Counted from the first letter of the stretch, positions 6,597 through 16,653 are shown. The stretch: 64,000 bases of DNA from Ruminococcus sp. (GCA_004558485.1 SFCS01000002.1:25864-89863), one strand, 5' to 3'. The notes: a model not told the origin generated them from the sequence alone. Program-made: numbers and translations.

Positions 6597-8756
6597 TCAG
6601 TGGGCTTCTTTGTCGGGCCTCGGCGGTTTCATGGTGAGGCTGATGCGCTTTTGCGGCACATCCACCTTGAGTACCCACACCTTCACGATGTCGCCGACCT
6701 TCAGCACCTCCAAGGGATGCTGGATAAACCTGTCGGTGATCTGCGAAATGTGCACCAGTCCGTCCTGATGCACGCCGATGTCCACAAACGCGCCGAAGTC
6801 GATGATGTTGCGCACCGTGCCGGTGAGCTCCATGCCGGGCTTCAGGCTTTCGATGCCGAGTACATCGGTGCGCAAAAGCGGCGGCGGCAATTCCTCACGC
6901 GGGTCGCGCCCGGGGCGCTTGAGCTCGGCGGCAATGTCCGTCAGCGTCGGCACGCCGATCGCAAGCTCTGCGGCGAGCTTTTCCGCGCCGAAGGCTTCGA
7001 TCCTCTGCGGCAGATCGGCGGCGGAGGCGGGGAGCGACGCCGCATCGATGTGCAGGAGCGTCATCAGCTTTTCCGCCGCTTGATAGCTTTCGGGGTGCAC
7101 TGCGGTGCGGTCGAGCACCTCGGCGGCGTCGGGGATGCGCAAAAAGCCTGCTGCCTGTTCAAACGCCTTCGGTCCGAGCTTTTTCACCTTTTTGAGCTGT
7201 GCACGGGAGGTAAATGCGCCGTTTTCCTCGCGAAAAGCGATGATGTTCGCGGCGACGGCGGCGGAAATGCCCGCTACACGGGACAAAAGCGGCGCAGAGG
7301 CAGTGTTGAGATCGACGCCGACGCTGTTGACGCAATCCTCCACAACACCGGAAAGTGCCTGCGCCAGATGCGCCTGCGGCATGTCGTGCTGATACTGTCC
7401 GACGCCGATGGACTTCGGGTCGATCTTCACAAGCTCTGCAAGCGGATCCTGCAGGCGGCGGGCGATGGAGACAGCGCTGCGCACCGAAACATCGAAATCG
7501 GGGAACTCCTCCGCTGCCAGCTTTGACGCGGAATAGACCGACGCGCCCGCCTCGCTGACGACCATATAGGCGAGCGTCTGCGGCAGCTTTTTGATAAGTC
7601 CGGCGGCAAACACCTCCGTCTCGTGTGAGGCGGTACCGTTGCCGATGGCGATGACATCGACATGATAGGTGCAAATCCAGTCGGTCAGCAGCTTTTCCGC
7701 CTGCTCCACCTTGTTGAAGGGAGGGACGGGGTAGATGACACCGGTCTTGAGCACCTTGCCCGTCGGATCGACGACGGCGGTTTTGCAGCCGTTGCGATAG
7801 CCGGGATCAAGCCCCAAAACCGTCTTTCCCTTGATGGGTGGCTGCATCAGCAGCTGCCGCAGATTTTCGGCAAACACCTTGATGGCGGCGTCCGCCGCCG
7901 TCTCGGTCAACTGATTGCGCATTTCGCGGCAAAGCGCGGGGAACAGCAGGCGGTCATAGGCATCCTCTGCCGCCAGCCGCACCGTTTCGGTCGCGGGACT
8001 GCCCTCCTTGATGTGCAAAGAGGCGATGATATGCAGCGCCTTGTCCGGCGGCATGGAAACGGAGACCTTGAGAAACTCCTCCCGTTCGCCACGGTCGATC
8101 GCCAAAACGCGATGCCCCGCAATGCGGTTCAGCGGCTCTTTGTAGTCGTAATATAATCTGTAGACGCTGTCCTCTTCCTTTGCCGCTTTGGAAACGAGAA
8201 AGCCGTTGGCAAAAAGGATGTTGCGCAGCCGCCTGCGCAGCGGCGCGTCGTCGGAGATCGTTTCGGCGATGATGTCCATTGCTCCCTGCAGTGCCGCCTC
8301 GGCGTCGGGCACTTCCTCGGTGATGTATTCAGCGGCGGCAACGAGCGGATCGGGGCAGTCGCGCGCCTGAGCATACAAAAGCGCGGCAAGCGGTTCAAGT
8401 CCCCGTTCTCTCGCGACCGAGGCGCGCGTTTTGCGCTTGGGGCGGAACGGGCGGTAGATGTCGTCGATCTCGGTGACGGTGGCGGCGGCATCCAGTGCGG
8501 CGGCGATCTCCTCCGTCATAGCGCCTTGCTCGGTGATGGCCGCCCGCACTTTCTCGCGCTGCCCCTCCAGATTGCGCAGATAGACGAGCCGTTCGGACAG
8601 CTCACGCACGACCTGATCATCCAGCGATCCGGTCATTTCCTTGCGATACCGCGCGATAAACGGCACGGTACAGCCGTCGTCCAGCAGCTTTATCGTATTT
8701 TCCACCTGCGACGGACGCAGATGTAATGCCTGTGCGAGTACCTCTGAAATGTTCAT
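6597..8756 (-). CDS. tex: Tex family RNA-binding transcription accessory protein
   Basis: 719 residues, the normal Tex length and domain order: an N-terminal helical Tex domain, a YqgF/RNase H-like domain beginning VLGLDPGYRNGCKTAVVD near residue 312, tandem helix-hairpin-helix motifs (about 500-560) and a C-terminal S1 RNA-binding domain (about 640-710, GTVRNIIDFGAFVDIGVHQD). Tex is a cytoplasmic nucleic-acid-binding factor linked to transcription and RNA fate. AGGAGATAAT precedes the ATG. The upstream 107-residue gene ends eight bases before this start, so both probably share one mRNA from the promoter at 9110-9138. Confidence 0.96.
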   Translation of the reverse strand: MNISEVLAQALHLRPSQVENTIKLLDDGCTVPFIARYRKEMTGSLDDQVVRELSERLVYLRNLEGQREKVRAAITEQGAMTEEIAAALDAAATVTEIDDIYRPFRPKRKTRASVARERGLEPLAALLYAQARDCPDPLVAAAEYITEEVPDAEAALQGAMDIIAETISDDAPLRRRLRNILFANGFLVSKAAKEEDSVYRLYYDYKEPLNRIAGHRVLAIDRGEREEFLKVSVSMPPDKALHIIASLHIKEGSPATETVRLAAEDAYDRLLFPALCREMRNQLTETAADAAIKVFAENLRQLLMQPPIKGKTVLGLDPGYRNGCKTAVVDPTGKVLKTGVIYPVPPFNKVEQAEKLLTDWICTYHVDVIAIGNGTASHETEVFAAGLIKKLPQTLAYMVVSEAGASVYSASKLAAEEFPDFDVSVRSAVSIARRLQDPLAELVKIDPKSIGVGQYQHDMPQAHLAQALSGVVEDCVNSVGVDLNTASAPLLSRVAGISAAVAANIIAFREENGAFTSRAQLKKVKKLGPKAFEQAAGFLRIPDAAEVLDRTAVHPESYQAAEKLMTLLHIDAASLPASAADLPQRIEAFGAEKLAAELAIGVPTLTDIAAELKRPGRDPREELPPPLLRTDVLGIESLKPGMELTGTVRNIIDFGAFVDIGVHQDGLVHISQITDRFIQHPLEVLKVGDIVKVWVLKVDVPQKRISLTMKPPRPDKEAH

Positions 8757-8764
8757 ATTATCTC

Positions 8765-9088
8765 CTATTTCGCATAGTAGGCGACAAGAATGTCCGCCTG
8801 TCCCGTGATGTCGTTATGTCCCTGGATCAGCACGCCGTTTAATGCCATCAGCTCGCCGCAGGAGACTGTTTTAGGGCTTTCGTTGCGGAATACCTCGTTC
8901 TCGCCGGCAATGACGCTCACATGCCCGCCGGCACAGATAAACCGCCCGCCCTTGCCGAGCACGGTCTCGTTTTGCGTGCCGTCGGCGCCACGTCCGCGCC
9001 GCACGACATATAAAAGCTCCCTGCCGTCCAGCCTTTGCATCAGCGCGTCCTGCAGCTGCCGATCCCGCTTTTTTGAAAACAGTCCCAA
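8765..9088 (-). CDS. Conserved hypothetical protein upstream of tex
   Basis: Predicted 107 residues beginning (M)GLFSKKRDRQ, with a basic N-terminus and a beta-rich body (FICAGGHVSVIAGENEVF, VLIQGHNDITGQADIL) resembling small sheet-forming housekeeping proteins. I do not recognise a named family. The start is TTG at 9088, which has GGAGGG six nt upstream; longer frames would run through the divergent promoters. It shares a short operon with tex. Confidence 0.7.
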   Translation of the reverse strand: MGLFSKKRDRQLQDALMQRLDGRELLYVVRRGRGADGTQNETVLGKGGRFICAGGHVSVIAGENEVFRNESPKTVSCGELMALNGVLIQGHNDITGQADILVAYYAK

Positions 9089-9109
9089 TATGATCCCTCC
9101 GTTTACATC

Positions 9110-9138
9110 ATTGTATCGACAAGCGCGTGTTTTGTCAA
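9110..9138 (-). promoter_or_regulatory. Promoter of the hypothetical-tex operon
   Basis: TTGACA (9133-9138) and TACAAT (9110-9115), 17-bp spacer. It lies back-to-back with the plus-strand promoter at 9153-9181, with the two -35 boxes 14 bp apart. Confidence 0.88.
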
Positions 9139-9152
9139 TGCAAAGCTTGCGT

Positions 9153-9181
9153 TTGACAGACGCGTTGCCGCGTGCTACAAT
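9153..9181 (+). promoter_or_regulatory. Promoter of the 9213 lipoprotein gene
   Basis: TTGACA (9153-9158) and TACAAT (9176-9181), 17-bp spacer, divergent from the tex operon promoter. Confidence 0.88.
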
Positions 9182-9212
9182 GGTTTCGACAATATTAGCA
9201 GGAGGGAAAACC

Positions 9213-9959
9213 ATGAAAAGAATTTTTGGGTTTCTGCTGGCGCTTTGCATGATCCTCACACTTTGCGCGTGCGGAAAGTCCGACGCACAGGTATCGAACA
9301 CCGACGGCACGACCGCAGACGGCATGGCTACGGACGCAACGACCGCAGGCGAGACGACCGGCAGCGAAGCGGAAACGACCGCTGCGCCCGCAGCGCAGAC
9401 AACGGCAGCACCGACGGCAAAGACAACGGCGGCAAAAGTGAACGCGACCGCCGCGAAAAACCAGCCGGCGGCGACGACAAAGGCGACGGCGTGCACGCAC
9501 ACCTATAAAGACGGCGTGTGCACGCGCTGCGGCGCAAAGGATCCGCAGTATGTGTCGCTGGCAACGCTGATGGCAAAGCAGGGCGGTTTTCAGACAAAGC
9601 TCATCTATGAAAAGGAGTTGTACAGCATCGGCCTGGTCCTGTGGACGAGACCGCATGCCTATGTCGGTGTCGCTGCACCGCTCAGTTCCCTGTCGGAGGA
9701 AATGCAAAAGGACGAGAATATCCGGCAGCAATGCATAAACTATAACGGCGTTCTGTATTACAACGGTGCGGGAAACAACTCGGACCTCACCGTGCGCGTC
9801 AACGGCGAGAGCGTCACCGTGACGGATGAGGACGGCGCTTTCCTCACGCTTGCTCCCGACGGCGGCAACCTCAAATGCACTGCCGTTTCCGGCGCGTTTG
9901 GCGGCTGTGGCGGCATCAAGATCGGCACGGTGCTGACCTTTGCGGAGCCGAAGGGCTGA
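9213..9959 (+). CDS. Lipoprotein with Thr/Ala-rich linker and a small Cys-His motif
   Basis: 248 residues. A lipoprotein signal ends at LCAC (Cys20). Residues about 25-95 are a low-complexity Thr/Ala linker, followed by a short CTHTYKDGVCTRCG motif (a possible zinc knuckle) and a beta-rich C-terminal domain ending in Gly-rich turns. This is probably an envelope protein of unknown function. GGAGGG precedes the ATG, and a consensus promoter and a terminator frame it as a single-gene transcript. Confidence 0.75.
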   Translation: MKRIFGFLLALCMILTLCACGKSDAQVSNTDGTTADGMATDATTAGETTGSEAETTAAPAAQTTAAPTAKTTAAKVNATAAKNQPAATTKATACTHTYKDGVCTRCGAKDPQYVSLATLMAKQGGFQTKLIYEKELYSIGLVLWTRPHAYVGVAAPLSSLSEEMQKDENIRQQCINYNGVLYYNGAGNNSDLTVRVNGESVTVTDEDGAFLTLAPDGGNLKCTAVSGAFGGCGGIKIGTVLTFAEPKG

Positions 9960-9970
9960 AAATTTACGGC

Positions 9971-10000
9971 AAAACACCCCGTCTGCGGACGGGGTGTTTT
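9971..10000. terminator. Bidirectional intrinsic terminator
   Basis: AAAACACCCCGTC and GACGGGGTGTTTT flank a short TGCG loop, directly after the lipoprotein stop. Confidence 0.88.
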
Positions 10001-10009
10001 CATATGTAC

Positions 10010-10038
10010 TTGCATTTTTGGGCGTTTGCGTGTACAAT
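10010..10038 (+). promoter_or_regulatory. Promoter of the flippase-ttcA operon
   Basis: TTGCAT (10010-10015) and TACAAT (10033-10038), 17-bp spacer. Confidence 0.75.
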
Positions 10039-10068
10039 ATAGTTCTATATGCGGAAAGGGGGCAGACC

Positions 10069-11475
10069 GTGAATCGCTATAAAAAGCTGTTTTCCACCAC
10101 CTTTATCTTGGGTATCGGCACATTCAGCTCGAAGCTCTTGACCTTTTTGCTGGTGCCGCTGTATACCCATGTGCTGACAAAGGGTGAATACGGTATCGTC
10201 GATCTGCTGGTGCAGACGGCAAATCTGCTCATTCCGTTGGTGTCTCTCGGCATCAACGAGGGGATTTTGCGTTTCGGCATCGACGATGAGATCGACCACC
10301 GCGCGGTGTTCACCTCCGGCTTTGTCACCATTTTCATCGGCTTTGGTGCTTTCTGCCTTTTGTATCCCGCCGTGCGGCTTTTGCCGATCGCGGAGGGCTA
10401 TACGCCGTGGATGTATGTGTTTGTTTTATGCTCCATGCTGCACTACCTGTGTGCACGGTTCACGAAGGCGCTCGGTCATGTGCGCCTGTATGCGGCGAGC
10501 GGGGTGCTGGGAACGGCGCTGACGCTTTTGTTTGATCTTCTGTTTTTGCTGGTGTTCAAATGGGGCATCCTCGGCTATATTCTGGCGATCGTTCTGTCCG
10601 ATGTCTGCACGATCCTGTTCCTCACGGTGACGGCGAAGCTCTATCGCTATCTGCGCTTTGCCAAGCTCGACAAAGCGGTGTGGCGCGCCATGCTCAAATA
10701 TTCCGTGCCGCTCATCCCGACGACCGTTTTGTGGTGGGTAACGGACGTGTCCGACCGCTATATCGTCAAGGCGGTCATCGGTGCGGACGCAAACGGCCTG
10801 TATGCGGTGTCGTATAAGATCCCGACCATCATGATCCTGCTTTGCGGCATCTTCATGGACGCCTGGCAGCTGTCGGTGCTGTCCGAAAAAAGCCGCCTGG
10901 AGCGGCAGCAGTTTTTCAGCCGCGTGTTTTCGATGTATCAGTCGGTGATGTTTTTGTCTGCGTCGGGGCTGATTGTGTTTGCCAAGGTCATCACAAGGGT
11001 TTTGGTTGCCGAGGCGTTTTATGAGTCGTGGCGGTATATCCCCGTGCTCATCATCGCCACGGTGTTCTCCTGCCTTGTGACCTTCCTCGGCTCGATCTAT
11101 GTGGTGGAAAAGCGCAGCAAGAGCACGCTGTGGACAACGGTGCTCGGCGCGGTCGCCAACATCATCGGCAATTTGCTGCTCATTCCCGCTTGGGGCGTGC
11201 AGGGCGCTGCTATCTCCACGGCGGCGAGCTATGCGCTGGTGTTTGCCGTGCGTGCGCTGCACAGTCGGCGCCTCATTCCCATGCAGTGGGATCTGCCGCG
11301 GTTTCTGTTTAACCTTGCGGTCGTCTGCGTGCAGGCGGCGGTCATGGTCGCTGAATGTCGCGGCTGGATGATCATTGAGGCGGCGCTGCTCACCTTGGTG
11401 CTTGCCGTGAACTTCAAGACGCTGTGGCAGGCGGTGCTGGCGGTCGTCGGCTCAAAGAAAGGGAAAACGGCATGA
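10069..11475 (+). CDS. MOP-superfamily polysaccharide flippase (Wzx-like)
   Basis: 468 residues with about 12-14 hydrophobic helices and the N-terminal pattern of oligosaccharide/lipid-II flippases (LGIGTFSSKLLTFLLVPLYTHVLTKGEYGIVDL). Such proteins move undecaprenyl-linked glycans across the membrane. The start is GTG with AAAGGGGG 7 nt upstream. Its stop overlaps the start of the TtcA-like gene (ATGA), so the two are translationally coupled although functionally unrelated. The glycan cannot be deduced. Confidence 0.88.
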   Translation: MNRYKKLFSTTFILGIGTFSSKLLTFLLVPLYTHVLTKGEYGIVDLLVQTANLLIPLVSLGINEGILRFGIDDEIDHRAVFTSGFVTIFIGFGAFCLLYPAVRLLPIAEGYTPWMYVFVLCSMLHYLCARFTKALGHVRLYAASGVLGTALTLLFDLLFLLVFKWGILGYILAIVLSDVCTILFLTVTAKLYRYLRFAKLDKAVWRAMLKYSVPLIPTTVLWWVTDVSDRYIVKAVIGADANGLYAVSYKIPTIMILLCGIFMDAWQLSVLSEKSRLERQQFFSRVFSMYQSVMFLSASGLIVFAKVITRVLVAEAFYESWRYIPVLIIATVFSCLVTFLGSIYVVEKRSKSTLWTTVLGAVANIIGNLLLIPAWGVQGAAISTAASYALVFAVRALHSRRLIPMQWDLPRFLFNLAVVCVQAAVMVAECRGWMIIEAALLTLVLAVNFKTLWQAVLAVVGSKKGKTA

Positions 11476-12293
11476 CGACACAGCAAACGGCGCAGCGCAG
11501 CATCATCAAGAAATATCGCAAGCCCATCTGGAACCGCTTTATCGGCGCACTCAAGGAGTATAAGATGCTGGAGGCGGGGGACAGAGTGGCGGTCTGCATT
11601 TCCGGCGGCAAGGACTCCATGCTGCTGGCGATGTGTATGCAGGAGCTGGAAAATCACGGCAGCGAGGTGCCGTTTCACACGGAGTTTTTGGTGATGGACC
11701 CCGGCTATGCGCCGGAAAACCGCAAAAAGATCGAAGAAAACGCCGCGGCGCTCGGCATCCCGATCCACATTTTCGATGCCCCCGTTTTCAACGTGGTGGA
11801 CAAGCAGACAGCGGGCGCGCCCTGCTATCTCTGTGCGCGGATGCGCCGCGGGTATCTCTATAAATACGCGAAGGATCTCGGCTGCAACAAGATTGCCCTC
11901 GGGCATCATTTCGACGATGTGATCGAGACGACCCTCATGAGCATGCTCTACGGCGCGGAAATGCGCACCATGATGCCGAAGCTGCACAGCACGCATTTTG
12001 AGGGGATGCAGCTCATCCGCCCGCTGTATTTTGTGCGCGAGGCGGACATCCTCGCCTGGCAGCGGTATAACGGGCTTTCCTTCATCCGCTGCGCCTGCCG
12101 TATGACGGCGGGGCTTGCCGAGGATACGAAGCAGTCAAAGCGCCAGGAGGTAAAACGCCTCATCGCCGCTCTGCGGCGGGAAAACCCGCAGGTGGACAGC
12201 AACATTTTCCGCAGCGCGGACAATGTGAACCTTGAAACCATTCGCAGCTGGCACAAGGGCGACGCTACATACGACTTTCTCGATGAATACTGA
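11472..12293 (+). CDS. TtcA-like PP-loop tRNA thiolation enzyme
   Basis: 273 residues. The ATP-pyrophosphatase PP-loop is SGGKDS at 44-49. Cys118 and Cys121 (CYLC) plus a later Cys at 207 or 209 (RCACRM) form the three-Cys arrangement that binds a [4Fe-4S] cluster in TtcA. TtcA-type enzymes make 2-thiocytidine at tRNA position 32; related clostridial paralogues may thiolate other sites. GHHFDDVIET at about 144-153 is the conserved helix of the family. It overlaps the flippase stop by four bases and is followed by a strong terminator. Confidence 0.85.
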   Translation: MTTQQTAQRSIIKKYRKPIWNRFIGALKEYKMLEAGDRVAVCISGGKDSMLLAMCMQELENHGSEVPFHTEFLVMDPGYAPENRKKIEENAAALGIPIHIFDAPVFNVVDKQTAGAPCYLCARMRRGYLYKYAKDLGCNKIALGHHFDDVIETTLMSMLYGAEMRTMMPKLHSTHFEGMQLIRPLYFVREADILAWQRYNGLSFIRCACRMTAGLAEDTKQSKRQEVKRLIAALRRENPQVDSNIFRSADNVNLETIRSWHKGDATYDFLDEY

Positions 12294-12301
12294 AAGGGTA
12301 G

Positions 12302-12334
12302 GGGCGGCAGACCGAATGGTCTGCCGCCCTTTTT
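12302..12334 (+). terminator. Intrinsic terminator
   Basis: Perfect 12-bp stem GGGCGGCAGACC with a GAAT loop followed by five T residues, after the TtcA-like gene. Confidence 0.93.
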
Positions 12335-12356
12335 ACACTTTTTTAACAAATACCCC

Positions 12357-12385
12357 TTGCACTTTGGGGAAAGATGGTATATAGT
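12357..12385 (+). promoter_or_regulatory. htpG promoter
   Basis: TTGCAC (12357-12362) and TATAGT (12380-12385), 17-bp spacer, immediately followed by a CIRCE element. Confidence 0.82.
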
Positions 12386-12389
12386 ATAT

Positions 12390-12416
12390 TTAGCACTCGA
12401 AACATCGGAGTGCCAA
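12390..12416 (+). promoter_or_regulatory. CIRCE operator (HrcA site) before htpG
   Basis: TTAGCACTC, nine bases, then GAGTGCCAA. This matches the CIRCE consensus TTAGCACTC-N9-GAGTGCTAA with one change. It begins five bases after the -10 box, so HrcA bound here would block transcription until heat shock. Confidence 0.9.
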
Positions 12417-12439
12417 TTTGAATGTAAGGGGACTTTCCT

Positions 12440-14332
12440 ATGGCGACAAAACAATTCAAGGCGGAGTCAAAGCGCCTGCTGGATATGATGATCAATTCCA
12501 TCTATACGCATAAGGAGATCTTTCTGCGTGAGCTGATCTCCAACGCCAGCGACGCGATGGACAAGCTATACTACCGTTCTTTGCAGGAGAACCTCACGGG
12601 CATCACCCGCGACGATCTCACGATCGATCTGACGGTGGACAAGGCAAACCGTCTGCTCGTTGTCGAGGACAACGGCATCGGCATGACGAAGGAGGAGCTG
12701 GAAAGCAATCTCGGCACGATCGCCAAGAGCGGCTCGTTTGCCTTCAAGAAGGAAAACGAGCAAAAGGACGATGTGGACATCATCGGACAGTTCGGTGTCG
12801 GGTTTTATTCCGCGTTCATGGTGGCGGACTGCGTGACGGTCGTCAGCCGCGCGTTCGGCAGCGACGAGGCCTACTGCTGGAAATCGAAGGGCGCTGCGGG
12901 CTATACGGTGGAGCCGGCGGAGAAGGACAGCCACGGCACCAAGGTGATCCTGCACATTAAGGAGAGCACCGCCGAGGAAAACTATGACGAGTTTTTGGAG
13001 CAATACCGCATCGAGGGGATCGTCAAGAAGTATTCCGACTATATCCGCTATCCCATCCGCATGGAGATGGAGAAAACGCGGGTCAAGGAGGGCACGGACG
13101 GCGAGGACAAAAAGCCGGAATATGAGACCTACACGGAGCTTACCACCCTCAACAGCATGGTGCCGCTCTGGAAAAAGAACAAAAATGAGATAACCCCCGA
13201 GGAATACAATGCGTTTTACAAGGCGAAATTCAACGACTACACCGATCCGCTGCGGGTGATCCATTCGAGCACCGAGGGTGCGGCGACCTATAACGCACTG
13301 CTGTTCATTCCCGCGACCGCGCCGTTTAACTACTACACCCGCGAGTATGAAAAGGGTCTGCAGCTATACGCCAGCGGCGTGCTGATCATGGACAAGTGCG
13401 CGGATCTTCTGCCGGATCATTTCAGCTTTGTGAAGGGCCTTGTGGACTCGCAGGATCTGTCGCTGAACATCTCCCGCGAGATGCTGCAGCATGACCGTCA
13501 GCTGAAGGTCATCGCCGGCAGACTGGAAAAGAAGATCCACAGCGAGCTGCTGTCTATGCTCGAAAACGACCGCGAGACCTATGAAAAGTTCTATAAAAAC
13601 TTCGGTCTGCAGCTGAAATTCGGCATCTATAACGACTACGGTATGCACAAGGATATGCTGCAGGATCTCGTCCTGTTTGTCTCCTCCAAGGAGAAAAAGC
13701 TCGTCACGCTGCATGAATATGTCGAGCGGATGGAAGAAGGGCAGAAGTATATCTATTATGCCTGCGGCGACACGCCCGACAAGATCGAAAAGCTGCCGCA
13801 GACCGAGGCGGTGCGCGATCACGGCTTTGAAATTCTGTATCTGACCGACGATGTGGATGAATTTGCGCTGCAAATGCTGCACAGCTTTGAGGATAAGGAG
13901 TTCAAGTCGGTCTCCGCGGGCGATCTCGGCTTTGAGGACGAGAAAAAAGCGGACGAGGCGGCGGACAAGGAAAATGAACCGCTGCTCACGGCGATGCAAA
14001 AGGCGCTCGACGGCAAGGTGAAATCCGTGAAGGTGTCGACAAGGCTCAAAACGCATCCGGTCTGCCTGTCCAGCGAGGGCGCTTTGTCCATCGAAATGGA
14101 AAAGGTGCTGTCCTCCATGCCGAACGCCGGCGGAATGAAGGCGCAGCGCGTGCTGGAGCTGAATGCCGCTCACCCGATCTTTGCGAAGCTGCAAGCGCTG
14201 CAAAAGGACGGCGACGAGGAAAAGCTCTCGGAGTATGCCAAGCTGCTCTATGACCAGGCGCTGCTCATCGAGGGACTGCCCGTCGAGGATCCGGTCGCAT
14301 TCTCCGCGCGTATCTGCGCACTGATGGAATAA
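12440..14332 (+). CDS. htpG: Hsp90-family molecular chaperone HtpG
   Basis: 630 residues, the usual HtpG length. The N-terminal GHKL ATPase domain shows [24 protein letters not shown] and [13 protein letters not shown]; the middle domain has [10 protein letters not shown]; and there is a C-terminal dimerisation domain. It is a cytosolic ATP-dependent chaperone. The start ATG follows AAGGGGAC. It is monocistronic and, from the CIRCE element, likely under HrcA control, whereas B. subtilis htpG is not an HrcA target. Confidence 0.97.
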   Translation: MATKQFKAESKRLLDMMINSIYTHKEIFLRELISNASDAMDKLYYRSLQENLTGITRDDLTIDLTVDKANRLLVVEDNGIGMTKEELESNLGTIAKSGSFAFKKENEQKDDVDIIGQFGVGFYSAFMVADCVTVVSRAFGSDEAYCWKSKGAAGYTVEPAEKDSHGTKVILHIKESTAEENYDEFLEQYRIEGIVKKYSDYIRYPIRMEMEKTRVKEGTDGEDKKPEYETYTELTTLNSMVPLWKKNKNEITPEEYNAFYKAKFNDYTDPLRVIHSSTEGAATYNALLFIPATAPFNYYTREYEKGLQLYASGVLIMDKCADLLPDHFSFVKGLVDSQDLSLNISREMLQHDRQLKVIAGRLEKKIHSELLSMLENDRETYEKFYKNFGLQLKFGIYNDYGMHKDMLQDLVLFVSSKEKKLVTLHEYVERMEEGQKYIYYACGDTPDKIEKLPQTEAVRDHGFEILYLTDDVDEFALQMLHSFEDKEFKSVSAGDLGFEDEKKADEAADKENEPLLTAMQKALDGKVKSVKVSTRLKTHPVCLSSEGALSIEMEKVLSSMPNAGGMKAQRVLELNAAHPIFAKLQALQKDGDEEKLSEYAKLLYDQALLIEGLPVEDPVAFSARICALME

Positions 14333-14406
14333 AAAAAGTTCGTGCAATCTTCACCGTTTTGTGCTATCCTATATGCATATCTTTCAAAGAAAGGAAGCGC
14401 AAAGCG

Positions 14407-16476
14407 GTGGAGAAGCTCACGGCGCATTTTGACATAACGCACAGCAAACGCTCCTGCATTGCGGCGGGGGTGGTGACGGCGCTGCTCTTGGCGGCGGTCA
14501 TCGCCTTTGCCGACAGCTTTCTTTCGCAGGCGTTTTCGCTGCGCGTTTTGTTGTTTATCGGCTGTCTTGTTGCGCCGTTTCTCATCGGCGCGCTCATCGC
14601 TTTTCGCATCACCCTGCGCGCCCCCGTGCCGCGCGGCTGTGCGGAAACGGTGCTGCTGTTTTTGTTGCCCGTCGTGACGGTCACCATGACCGAGGCGCTC
14701 AACGGCGTTTTTGTCTATGACATGACCTATATCGGCTTCGGCATCAATTATCTTTTGGTACTGTTGTTGATGGCGCTGGTGTTCGCCGTGTCGGGCAGCT
14801 TTAAGCTGTCGGTTCTGATTGTCAACCCACCCTTATATCTGCTGGCGCTTATCAGTCACTATTTGGTGCTGTATCGCGGCACGCCGTTGCTGCCGGTAGA
14901 TGTCACCACCATCGGCGTGGCGGATACCATTCTGAATGAATACAGCTATCTGCCCGACTATCAGATCATCACCGCGACACTGGTGTTCGTTTTCCTGATG
15001 GTCGTCGGCGCACGGCTGCAAACGCCGCGGTTTCCGAAGCCCGCCCGCGTGCTGTCCCGCACGGTGTGCGGCGTGGCGGTCGCGGTATTTTTGGCGGTGT
15101 TCTACGGCACCTCCGCGTTTGCCGACGCGGGACTGGCGCCGGATTTTTGGAACCAGACACGGGGCTATCGCAACTACGGCGTTGTCTACGGCTTTTTCGG
15201 CAACACGAAATATCTATATGTGCAGGAGCCGGACGGCTATGACCCGGACGACATCGAGGGCCTTGTCGGGCACATAGAGGACGCAGAGGAGGACACACAG
15301 CAGCCGGACATCATCTGCATCATGAACGAGTCGCTGTCCGATCTGTCGGTGCTCGGCAATCTGCAGACAAACGCGCCGTGTCTGCCGTTCATTTCCTCTC
15401 TGCGGGAGAACACGGTGCGCGGCAATTTGTATGTGCCGGTCATCGGCGCGGGCACGGCCAACACGGAATTTGAGTTTTTAACCGGTCACAGCATGGCATT
15501 TTTGCCGTCCGGCAGCAGCGCGTATATGCTGTATGTGAAGGATGAGCAGCCGTCGCTGGCAAAGCTGCTTGCGGCACAGGGGTATTCGGTGCGGGCGCAG
15601 CACCCGTATTATGCGCGCGGCTGGAACCGCACCACGGTCTATCCGCTTTTGGGGCTGTCGCCGTTTGCATCGCTTGAAACGCTGTTCGACATGACGCCGT
15701 TCACTGCCTATCAGCAAAGCGGCGATCTTGCGACGCTGGAGGCAACGATGGAAGAACTGTATCCGGGCGAAAACGTGCTCATTCGGCAATATGTCAGCGA
15801 TGCCTATAACTATAAGCTGCTCATTGAGGACTATGAACAGCGGGACACGGCAAAGCCCTATTTCATGTTCAATGTGACGATGCAGAACCACGGCGGCTAC
15901 CGCCTGGACGCGGACAATTTCGGACAGAACAACTGGCTTACCGACACCGACGAATTTCCGCAGACCGATCGCTATCTCTCGCTCATGAAGTATTCGGACG
16001 ATGCGTTCAAAGATCTGATCGCCTATTTCGAAACGGTGGATCGTCCTGTTCTTATCTGTCTTTTCGGCGACCATCAGCCTGCCATCGAGTCGGCATTTTC
16101 CGAAGAATTGCTCGGGACAAGTCTCGACGCGCTTTCTCTTGAACAGCAACAGGCACGGCATATCACGCCGTTTCTCATTTGGGCAAATTTCGACATCGAG
16201 GAAAAAGAGATCGATACGCTCAGCAGCAATTATCTCTCCTCGTTGCTGCTGCAAACGGCGGGTGTGCGCATGAGCGCGTATGACCGCTATCTGCTGCGTC
16301 TGTCCGAAACGCTGCCGGTGGTGGACACGGTGGGATATATCGACAGCGACGGCAACTATTACAACTGGTCGGACGCTTCGCCCTATGAGGAGCTGCTGTC
16401 GGAATACCGACGGGTGCAGTATAACTGTCTTTTCGACATCGAAAACCGCAAGGAGCAGCTTTTTACGATACAGTAA
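14407..16476 (+). CDS. LTA synthase-like membrane sulfatase/phosphoglycerol transferase
   Basis: About 689 residues. Five or so hydrophobic helices (residues 20-230) precede an extracellular alkaline phosphatase/sulfatase-fold domain. Visible landmarks are IIxIMNESL (metal-binding Asn-Glu), the nucleophile region GAGTANTEFEFLTG, HPYYARGWNR and FGDHQPA near residue 555. The family adds glycerol phosphate to lipoteichoic acid or other surface glycans. The start is GTG at 14407 after AAGGAAG; the longer frame would begin inside the leader. A terminator follows at 16507. The exact acceptor is unknown. Confidence 0.88.
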   Translation: MEKLTAHFDITHSKRSCIAAGVVTALLLAAVIAFADSFLSQAFSLRVLLFIGCLVAPFLIGALIAFRITLRAPVPRGCAETVLLFLLPVVTVTMTEALNGVFVYDMTYIGFGINYLLVLLLMALVFAVSGSFKLSVLIVNPPLYLLALISHYLVLYRGTPLLPVDVTTIGVADTILNEYSYLPDYQIITATLVFVFLMVVGARLQTPRFPKPARVLSRTVCGVAVAVFLAVFYGTSAFADAGLAPDFWNQTRGYRNYGVVYGFFGNTKYLYVQEPDGYDPDDIEGLVGHIEDAEEDTQQPDIICIMNESLSDLSVLGNLQTNAPCLPFISSLRENTVRGNLYVPVIGAGTANTEFEFLTGHSMAFLPSGSSAYMLYVKDEQPSLAKLLAAQGYSVRAQHPYYARGWNRTTVYPLLGLSPFASLETLFDMTPFTAYQQSGDLATLEATMEELYPGENVLIRQYVSDAYNYKLLIEDYEQRDTAKPYFMFNVTMQNHGGYRLDADNFGQNNWLTDTDEFPQTDRYLSLMKYSDDAFKDLIAYFETVDRPVLICLFGDHQPAIESAFSEELLGTSLDALSLEQQQARHITPFLIWANFDIEEKEIDTLSSNYLSSLLLQTAGVRMSAYDRYLLRLSETLPVVDTVGYIDSDGNYYNWSDASPYEELLSEYRRVQYNCLFDIENRKEQLFTIQ

Positions 16477-16506
16477 AAAACAGAACATCAAACGAAAAAG
16501 GGATAA

Positions 16507-16544
16507 AATAATGGCAGACACGAAAGTGGCTGCCATTATTTTTT
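16507..16544 (+). terminator. Intrinsic terminator
   Basis: A 15-bp stem (one mismatch; arms 16507-16521 and 16526-16540) with a four-base loop, running into a T-tract. It ends the LTA-synthase-like gene. Confidence 0.9.
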
Positions 16545-16653
16545 ATGTCATTATAGGAATTGGAGGTGGTAATGTGCCGGCAATCCGCTTGCTTTTTGGT
16601 GGGGTGCTTGGCTGCCGTGACAGTCGGATCGAAAAAAGAAGAAACAGGGAAAA

